A stretch of DNA of 64,000 bases from Flabesymbios commensalis. Lineage: Eukaryota; Annelida; Polychaeta; Terebellida; Flabelligeridae. The notes beneath the pieces were generated by a model that had not been told where the DNA came from, ran no database searches, and was given only the letters and a program-made list of their open reading frames with translations. This document shows positions 56,936 to 64,000 of this stretch, piece after piece. The stretch lies in NCBI GenBank assembly GCA_964017125.1, contig OZ024904.1, positions 4,872,454 to 4,936,453 of the forward strand, given 5' to 3'. How positions within the stretch are numbered: the first letter of the stretch is position 1; the number at the start of each line of letters is the position of its first letter. Both the position numbers and the translations under genes were made by a program.

Positions 56936-57224
56936 GAAAAAATACACTAAAAATATTACAAATCTTTATATTCGTGATTAGCAATTTCCAAAACACTCAG
57001 ATATTAATCACTGGACCCCATATTATCGCCCCGTGATTGTTTGTTGATGCTATAGTGGTAGGCTTATTCAACCTGAAAACAAAATTGACCAAATTTCCAC
57101 CTCTCCTTTGTGAACTTGTTCTGTTTTGTTATTTGATATCACTGTTAACTCTTATCCTGCTGATCACGACTTTTGTCGTTTTTATCTGTTTTATTAGTCC
57201 TTTATTAGTCGTTAATAGGAATAA

Positions 57225-57350
57225 AAGTATGTCAAAACATCAATATTTGCAAATATTTGATCTCAAATTAAACAAATATGAGTAATTTTCAGCCACTTGA
57301 AGTTGTGGGTCGCGGTAGCGAGACACAACTTCAAGTAGGTGAAAAATAAA
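57225..57350. repeat. PBM3 element
   Basis: CTCAAATTAAACAAATATGA then the hairpin ACTTGAAGTTGTGGGTCGCG / GCGAGACACAACTTCAAGT. Confidence 0.6.
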
Positions 57351-57899
57351 ATACATTAACTTAGCAGGATAATGTTTACGTTCCCGCTGAGTCGCTGACA
57401 GATAATGTGGTTTTATTAAGATAATGACCATCAATGTGACGGCAGGGTGAATAGATAGATGGCCTTAACATGACTTTCATCACCATGGTGATTTGTCATA
57501 CACTGACGTTTTCTCCGTCGTCGTCATGGACACGGTCATGAAGCAAACAAAATACAACGAAACGATATATAAATGTAACATTGTTGAAAGTGCCAAGCTC
57601 GGGGATCGAACCACCCCAAGCCTGCGTGCCATCCTAATGCATGAGTTTTACCGAAGAGTGGTTATACCTCCAGTCCGCCATACACACAGCACACCCGACC
57701 CCCCTCTCAAATCTCTGCTGGTCCCCGAGAAAAATTCAACACACTGCGGATTGAATTATCTGTTGTTCCCCATGCATTTTTTACAGAAACCGTGTTGGCT
57801 ACAAAACTAGAATATCCCGGGCCTATGACAGACAAGGACAAGCGACATTGGATTTCAGTCTTTGTTAGGAAAAAGTTTTAAAGCGTTTAAGAATACCCC
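57351..57899. other. No gene; tRNA B-box-like motif
   Basis: On the minus strand GGTGGTTCGATCCCCGAGC (57,600-57,620) resembles a tRNA B-box, so a worn SINE is possible. No A-box could be placed. Confidence 0.3.
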
Positions 57900-58562
57900 T
57901 GTATTGTAAGTGATAATAATTATTGGTAAACATATCATAATTAAATGTCCGAATCTTGCCCAATTTCGAACTCATCCGAGCGATTAGTGAAATGGATATA
58001 TGGTATAAATTTTGGAAACGAAACATAAAAAATGTTGAGGGAATCGCGTTAACGAGAAAATTTGTCAATCGGAAGTGGCCGCGGGTCGGCCATTTTGAAT
58101 TTTATCATGTTGAAATTTGTCATGGTATATCCCAACCTGGAACAGCACATTTTGCTCTGTAGTGATGGTCTAGCTATCTGGTCCGGTTTTACAGATATTT
58201 ACACATATTAAAAACATAATGACCGATAATCGGCCATTTTGGCCGCCATGACCTAGTTTCTGTCCGAATCTTGCCCAATTTCGAACTCATCCGAGCTATT
58301 AGTGTAATGGATATATGGTATAAATTTTGGAGCGATACATAAAAAAATGTTGAGTGAATCGCGTTAACGAGAAAAATTGTCGATCGGAAAAAAGTCACAG
58401 AAAGGTCAAAAGTGTAATTAGTCGAGCAACCTGTATGTGAAGTTTAATGTGCATTCCAGCTATGCGGAACAAGTTATAGTGCTAAAAGTGGCGGACAGAC
58501 AGACGGACGGACGCGCCTAGTGCCGACAATAGGCATCCGCCAAAATTTTGGCTGAGGCCTAA
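57900..58562 (+). mobile_element. Helitron-like element of a third family
   Basis: Two direct units of about 130 bp (57,945-58,075 and 58,260-58,385) share CGAACTCATCCGAGC and AATCGCGTTAACGAGAAAA. A (GACA)(GACG) tract follows, then a 3' hairpin with AGGC/GCCT outer and GCCAAAATTTTGGC inner stems, ending CTAA at 58,562. The flank from 58,563 is the right end of a PBM1 palindrome, so this element also went into PBM1. The left border is uncertain. Confidence 0.6.
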
Positions 58563-58618
58563 AAAACCTTTTGGTCACCAAGGTTTGCATACAAATATTT
58601 TAGCGCATTAAGGGTTAA
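58563..58618. mobile_element. PBM1 right end beside a Helitron-like insertion
   Basis: ACCTTTTGGTCACCAAGG to AGCGCATTAAGGGTTAA. The matching left part was not found next to the insertion. Confidence 0.55.
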
Positions 58619-58889
58619 CATGGCGGCGGTCTACTCGTGATAGTGTTATCTGTGAGAAGGCAGGTGTCTATGATAACAAGATATCAATGGACAGTGATAG
58701 CTTTATATAATGCCACGTCATTATTAGAATAATAGACTAATAGCGCTGACTCAACCCCCCCCCCCCTCCACAGTGACGGATCCAGAGATGGGTCAGAGGG
58801 GTCGAGATCTGACCCTACCGTTTGGTAACTGATTGGTTCAAAGAGCTACGTCTAGAGCAGATTTCAGCATTTATATTACAGCCCTTCAA

Positions 58890-59086
58890 CAAAAATGAGG
58901 ACGAAATTTGGGTCAGATTCTGACTTCTAAAGTCGATCCTCGCACTGGAAGAACTAAAATATTTATAATGGCCGATAGACCCATAGCATAGGTATTCAAA
59001 TGAAGCGGAGAGAACTGAATAAATCATTCATGACGATTTCAAATTGGACAACATGATTTATACAAGTTATTTCAGCGCTGTAAGGG
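58890..59086. mobile_element. PBM1 MITE (core remnant and right arm)
   Basis: GGTCAGATTCTGACTTCTAA core remnant to GCGCTGTAAGGG before TTAA. Confidence 0.65.
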
Positions 59087-59176
59087 TTAACCCTTTTATC
59101 ACTGAAGCCCGTTTTTATGTGCTGAATGCCATAGCATTCAGCACATAAAAACGGGCTTCAGCGGTAAAAGGGTTAA
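59087..59176. mobile_element. 82-bp near-perfect palindrome with TTAA on both sides
   Basis: TTAA at 59,087-59,090 and 59,173-59,176; ends CCCTTTTATCACTGAAGCCC and the complementary end; centre GAATGCCATAGCATTC. Looks like a minimal piggyBac-type MITE. It shares its left TTAA with the neighbouring PBM1 copy. Confidence 0.75.
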
Positions 59177-59837
59177 ACAGGACGAGAAATTATAATAACG
59201 GAGTGGACGAATCTTTCTGAAGTATCCAAAAGGAGAGGCGACAGGACGACAAAATACGAGCATAAAATTGAACTATTACAGCCAATCAGCGCTTCATATT
59301 TATACGATTTATACCGAAATAAAAAAAAGAAAAATCGACATACCAATGAAAATGTGAAATTCAATATAATTAAAAATTGAAAATAAACACCTTCAATAAC
59401 ATTATGCACATGTATTTATTGTTGCATAACGACCCCCAGCAATGAGAATGTATATGTATATATGACACTTTGATTGCTAGGGTTTGTAAGATAAGATCGA
59501 TGGTACATGCTGTATATTGAAAATAGCCATTCATTTATCAATGTCAATCATTTACAAAAAATAAATATTATATAGTGAAAAAATCAACGAGTTATTAACA
59601 TGATTAAAGACATGCGTGTATTTAGTGATTGTTGCCAGATTATATCAGAAGACAAATATACAATACATTTAGGAAATTTAAATGTAATATTTTTACCGCA
59701 GTAATATTCGCCGAAATAGCATATCTCACAAATATACAATATGACAGATAAAACTAATGAATCGAACAGTAAAAAATGGAGCTTAAAATTAATGAGAGTT
59801 TTATGATTGTATAATTTTATTGTCAGTTAAATAATAC
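59177..59837. other. No recognisable feature
   Basis: AT-rich, apparently unique, precedes the minisatellite. Confidence 0.4.
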
Positions 59838-61022
59838 CTTTAATACCACATGTTTTATACCATATGTTGTATACCACATGTATTATACCACATGTTCATA
59901 CCACATGTTTTACACCACATAATTTATACCACATTATTTATACCACATGCGTTATACCATATGCGTTATACCATATACTGTATACCATATTCTTTTACAC
60001 CACGTGCTTTATACCACATGCTTTATACCACATGCTTTATAGGCCTACCGCATGTTTTATACCACATGTTTATACCACATGTGTATACCACATGATTTAT
60101 ACCACATGGTTTACAGCACATGCTTTATATCACATGCTTTATACCACATGCTTTATAGGCCTACCGCATGTTTTATACCACATGTTTTATACCACATGTG
60201 TATACCACATGATTTATACCATATGGTTTACAGCACATGCTTTATACCACATGCTTTATACCACATGGTTTACAGCACATGCTTTATATCACATGCTTTA
60301 TGACACATGGTTTACACCACATGCTTTATATCACATGCTTTATGACACATGGCTTACACCACATGCTTTATATCACATGCTTTATGACACATGGCTTACA
60401 CCTCATGCTTTATATCACATGCTTTATGACACATGGCTTACACCTCATACTTTATATCACATGCTTTATGACACATGGTTTACACCACATGCTTTATATC
60501 ACATGCTTTATGACACATGGCTTACACCACATGCTTTATATCACATGCTTTAGGACACATGGCTTACACCTCATACTTTATATCACATGCTTTATGACAC
60601 ATGGCTTACACCTCATACTTTATATCACATGCTTTATGACACATGCTTTACACCACATGCTTTATATCACATGCTTTATGACACATGCTTTACACCACAT
60701 GCTTTATATCACATGCTTTATACCACATGGTTTATATCACATGCTTTATATCACATGCTTTATGACACATGGTTTACAGCACATGCTTTATATCACATGC
60801 TTTATGACACATGCTTTACACCTCATGCTTTATACCACATGTTTACACCATATAATTTATACCGCATAATTTATACAATGTACATTATACCACATACTTT
60901 ATACTACATGTCTATACCACATACTTTACAACACACACTTTACATCACATGCTTTATACCACATGATTTATACCACATGCTTTATACCACATGATTTATA
61001 CCACATGCTTTATACCACATGT
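59838..61022. repeat. Minisatellite, 14-bp unit with 42-bp higher-order period
   Basis: About 1.2 kb of TTTATACCACATGC units. In the middle the unit triplets ATATC / ATGAC / ACACC alternate to make a 42-bp super-unit. Since 42 is divisible by three, frames stay open for up to 229 codons, but the peptide is a simple 14-residue repeat and not a gene. Confidence 0.9.
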
Positions 61023-61667
61023 TAGAATACAAATATTACACGCAGTCATGTCTTTCTGTTAGATGTGACAAGAAGGCTACATACAAAATTATTCAGGATT
61101 TATTTACAGCAGAAGGCGCTAATCATGGTTGATGAACGGGTTTCACCAAGCAGAACGGTGTTGAAACTATATATTAATATGACCCCGTAAAATTTAAATA
61201 TACTATCACTTGTCAAAATAGCAGGGTGATATCTCGCAAGAATACAATACAGGCACAATAGGTAACACGATTGTAGTGCAAAGTACAATCTGAATATTTG
61301 AAAAATAGTATGAACCTTCAATTACAAAGTAACCCTTTAAGCACTGAGCTCAACAATAGTCGTTTTTAATCCATTTTGTTAGGTTAAATCACTAATATTG
61401 TGAATAAAATTTGTGTTTAAACATCAACACAATTATTAGGCATTCCCATAAAATTATAATATTGGTCAAAATGCCACATGTCACAGCTATACATTTTAAT
61501 AGGTGAATGTGTCTGACGTACAAATTAAAGATTGAAATAAAAACAAATAAATCAAGATATTTTGAATAGAACTCATTGAATAAAAAACAGTATACTCCAT
61601 CACAATAACAAAGTTCAACTTTCTTCTGAGATTTAACACTTGGGTTATTTTATAAAATTCGGGTAAT
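61023..61667. other. Intergenic, downstream of the TRIM gene
   Basis: No gene seen. A lone PBM-like start (AACCCTTTAAGCACTGAGC) lies at 61,331 without a clear partner end. Confidence 0.4.
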
Positions 61668-61727
61668 TTTCATTCATCCCCAGCTGGGAATTGCAGAAGC
61701 AATTCACAGCTCGGGATGAATGAAAAT
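61668..61727. repeat. 60-bp hairpin downstream of the TRIM gene
   Basis: TTTTCATTCATCCCCAGCTG pairs with CAGCTCGGGATGAATGAAAA around GGAATTGCAGAAGCAATTC. It shares the AATTGC/GCAATT core with PBM2 and PBM4. Confidence 0.7.
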
Positions 61728-61837
61728 GAAGAGAAATGAATTAGTCACATAATGTATATAATTATATACAATATATATAATATATTTTTAAAATATTGAT
61801 GACAACCTGTTTTCTTCATGTAATATTTAAGAAATGA

Positions 61838-63859
61838 TCACATTTCAACTTTCATGTCTAGTTTGGTGATTTTCATGGTGAGCTCCTTGCAGCTTGTGAG
61901 TAGTGTATAGTTGAATATAAACACATGACGTATTTTATGCTGGTCTTTACCAGAGACATACAGTCTGTGATGGTCAGTATCCAGATAAAGGCTGTCTGGT
62001 GATATAACGTGTTGATCTAGTATCTTTACCACATCTCCTGTCCTCCTCAGCAGCAGCACCTGGTTGTGATGGTAGTCAGCAATCAGGACACCTCTGTGAG
62101 GGTCAGTGATGACGTCATGTGGCCAGCCCAGCTTCACATCGTGTATGCCACCCTTGTATCGTGTCTTCAGCTGTCCTCTCTCGTCAATCATCACAACCTG
62201 TTGATTACTCCCGTCACTGACGACATACTGGTCACCGTCACCATGACGTGTTACCCTACACGGCCAGACGTCACCAGGCAGGTTGATGACGGCCAGTGTC
62301 TGACCGTCATGTGTGTAGCGGTGAATCTTGAGGTTGTCAGGATCACACACCATTAGAACACCTCTGTCATTGTATGATCCATAAGGACTATAATCAAGGC
62401 GCTGTGTGTGGTGGTGATTCATGGTGACGTCATCACTTATGCTGATCCAAACTAAATCTAAATTATTAACATCACAGACAACCAGCATGGCAGTGTCTCC
62501 ATCCTTCATCAGGCACATTCCTCTGATAGCAGCATTTGCTCCACCTTTATGTTCATACTTGTGACTGAGTGAACCATCAGGTGTATAACAGTACACTATT
62601 AAACCTATCCAATGTACAACATAAACACGCTGATGGTGCACCACCATACCCCGTACATCACCTTTATTCTGGTCATGTAAGCGGATCCTACTCACCTCCT
62701 TCACCTCTACCTGTTTATCTGACGCCACAGAACCTGTCACCTCTACTTTTTCTGTCTCCGCAGATTCCACTAAATCAATTTTCCCTTGAAAACGTAACTC
62801 ATCGGATTGATTTTTCTTTAATTTCTCACTTTTCCAAATAATACCTGGTAATTCATTGAGAAAGTGATTTTCCAAATCTCTCTGTATAGAGTCAGTAACT
62901 GTAGAATAATCATAAGGACTATTTTTATCGGACAGTTTTACTTGACATGATTTAAGACTCTCCACACTTGCAAGGCTCATCATTTGGCTGTCTAGAGTGA
63001 CATCAATAGTTTTTTTCACACGTTTCTGTACAGCTTGTAAATTGGCCAACATTTTCTTCTCTTCCTTATTTAGCTTCTCGTGCATTATCTTAAAGGTAGA
63101 CTTCACAGTATCACATGCGTCATCAATATCTGCCTCAGCCTGTTTTTCTTGACTTTTAGTTTTATCTATGGCTCTTTTCACAACATCAATAAGTCCATCC
63201 GTGTCTTCACAGATCTGTTCTAGTTTTGCTTTACATACTTCTGCCTGTTTATCAAGGTCACAGCACTCATGACCTCGATGGTCACCTTGAGAACAAGTAA
63301 CACATACAGGCATGTTACATGTACGACAGTACAAATCCATCACATAATGATTGTGACGGTGACATGGTGGGTAAGGGGGAACCTTAGCCTTGGTGAATGC
63401 CTCCCCTTCACTGGCTGGAATAACTTGGTGAGATTTGGTGAATTTAGATTTGCTATGATCATCATAACATTGCTTACAGAGATATTCACATTGCTTACAG
63501 TATTTCAGACCGGGTTGACCACAATCCTCTGTAGAACAAACCACACCTCCATGTTTCTGTGGTTTATCTTTGCTCACTTCTTCTTCTGACATGACCACTT
63601 CTTTTAACTCATTTATGAAGAAAAACTTTGGTAGATTATCCACACCACCTTGATATAAAGTAGTAAGCTCTCTACATTGTGGACAGGGCAGAGCGTGTCT
63701 ATAGTTTCCCTTCTTATGATAATCTTTAAGACACTTGTAACAATAGATGTGATGACATGACAGAAGTCTAGGATCCTGTAGTTCATTCAGACAAATAGGA
63801 CACTCTATTAACTGTAGCAACCTCTGTTGTCTATCCGGCATACCTGACGCAGTTGCCAT
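61838..63859 (-). CDS. Intronless TRIM-type RING/B-box protein with C-terminal beta-propeller, 673 aa
   Basis: Seen: one uninterrupted frame of 673 residues. A C3HC4 RING uses C20, C23, C35, H37, C40, C43, C59 and C62. B-box 1 lies at about 108-144 (C108, C113, C121, C124, C128, C131, H135, H144). B-box 2 lies at about 166-197 (C166, H169, C178, C181, C186, C189, H194, H197). A charged, helical, coiled-coil-like stretch spans about 203-300. Residues of about 395-650 form NHL-like blades with repeated 'GVLMVCDPDN' and 'GVLIADYHHN' type strands. The start codon sits in GCCATGG, a strong Kozak match, and an in-frame TAA lies 15 bases upstream, so the N-terminus is complete. Family knowledge: RING-B-box-coiled-coil proteins are E3 ubiquitin ligases, and the propeller usually binds RNA or protein partners. 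All zinc ligands are present, so activity is plausible. Intronless TRIM genes are often lineage-expanded in invertebrates. The exact orthologue (TRIM2/3, TRIM56 or TRIM71-like) cannot be decided here. Confidence 0.93.
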   Translation of the reverse strand: MATASGMPDRQQRLLQLIECPICLNELQDPRLLSCHHIYCYKCLKDYHKKGNYRHALPCPQCRELTTLYQGGVDNLPKFFFINELKEVVMSEEEVSKDKPQKHGGVVCSTEDCGQPGLKYCKQCEYLCKQCYDDHSKSKFTKSHQVIPASEGEAFTKAKVPPYPPCHRHNHYVMDLYCRTCNMPVCVTCSQGDHRGHECCDLDKQAEVCKAKLEQICEDTDGLIDVVKRAIDKTKSQEKQAEADIDDACDTVKSTFKIMHEKLNKEEKKMLANLQAVQKRVKKTIDVTLDSQMMSLASVESLKSCQVKLSDKNSPYDYSTVTDSIQRDLENHFLNELPGIIWKSEKLKKNQSDELRFQGKIDLVESAETEKVEVTGSVASDKQVEVKEVSRIRLHDQNKGDVRGMVVHHQRVYVVHWIGLIVYCYTPDGSLSHKYEHKGGANAAIRGMCLMKDGDTAMLVVCDVNNLDLVWISISDDVTMNHHHTQRLDYSPYGSYNDRGVLMVCDPDNLKIHRYTHDGQTLAVINLPGDVWPCRVTRHGDGDQYVVSDGSNQQVVMIDERGQLKTRYKGGIHDVKLGWPHDVITDPHRGVLIADYHHNQVLLLRRTGDVVKILDQHVISPDSLYLDTDHHRLYVSGKDQHKIRHVFIFNYTLLTSCKELTMKITKLDMKVEM

Positions 63860-64000
63860 GGCGATGATGTATTAGTTTAGGTTATAGATAAATATAACAT
63901 TATCAGTTATAACTCTAACGTGTTCTTCCTACTATTTTCCAGTCTCAGACTTGTTGTTTGACCCCTTATTATTCAGTATTTCACCAAGTGATCAGACTAT
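63860..64000 (-). promoter_or_regulatory. 5' flank of the TRIM gene
   Basis: 141 bp upstream of the start codon to the window edge. There is an in-frame TAA 15 bases before the ATG. No clear TATA box or initiator was recognised. Confidence 0.3.

Noticed and set aside
57493-57810. 105-codon frame on the plus strand
   Set aside because: No domain, no splice context, and it runs through a tRNA-like motif; no evidence of a gene.
59850-60994. Open frames of up to 229 codons reading MLYTTCFIPHALYH repeatedly
   Set aside because: Product of a 14-bp minisatellite with a 42-bp period; all frames are open for the same reason.

Overview
The window looks like intron and intergenic DNA from a marine invertebrate, most likely a mollusc. 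It is AT-rich with spliced exons. Several elements match the design of the non-autonomous Helitron-like 'pearl' repeats known from bivalves: a core of tandem units of about 150 bp, a short-period tandem tract, and a hairpin at a fixed 3' end closing in CTAA. The organism call is an inference from this repeat style and from a single-exon TRIM gene. No ribosomal or mitochondrial marker is present.

Two host genes can be supported, both on the minus strand. At 61.8-63.9 kb there is a complete intronless TRIM protein of 673 residues (RING, two B-boxes, coiled coil, C-terminal beta-propeller). Two separate short exons at 48,631-48,776 and 32,046-32,141 have proper splice sites and compatible phases. 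They encode consecutive ankyrin repeats that closely resemble Caskin (CASK-interacting protein). The intron between them is about 16.5 kb and packed with repeats. No other Caskin exon was found, so the rest of the gene probably extends past both window edges, and the TRIM gene may lie inside its upstream intron. A weak candidate exon for a small membrane protein lies at 40.3 kb (+), partly inside a perfect 148-bp tandem duplication.

Almost everything else is repeats, often nested. (1) PBM1: about 20 copies of a palindromic element of about 400 bp with TTAA/CCCTTA ends (piggyBac-type) and a core of GACGTCAGAWTCTGACGTC palindromes. (2) PBM2, PBM3 and PBM4: other TTAA-type or hairpin families that share an internal-hairpin design. 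(3) PAL: more than 25 copies of a palindrome of about 110 bp with ends like CCCAGCAAACACGA. (4) Helitron-like elements: two large copies (6.6-9.1 kb and 43.4-46.2 kb), a 3'-only copy (31.5 kb) and two other families (0.4 kb, 57.9 kb). (5) tRNA-derived SINEs, including one with two tRNA-like heads and an (ATTC)n tail. (6) A 4.9-kb foldback element (15.6-20.5 kb) whose halves are inverted copies and whose centre is a 63-bp tandem array. (7) A 6.1-kb composite at 40.7-46.8 kb holding decayed coding sequence of an uncharacterised dispersed protein family. (8) A 1.2-kb minisatellite of 14-bp units at 59.8-61.0 kb.

Several insertions are clean enough to give relative ages and exact borders: a Helitron-like element, a Harbinger-like MITE, a hAT-like MITE and a SINE each sit inside separate PBM1 copies. 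No CRISPR array, rRNA gene, convincing functional tRNA gene or recognisable retrovirus/LTR/Polinton element was seen.
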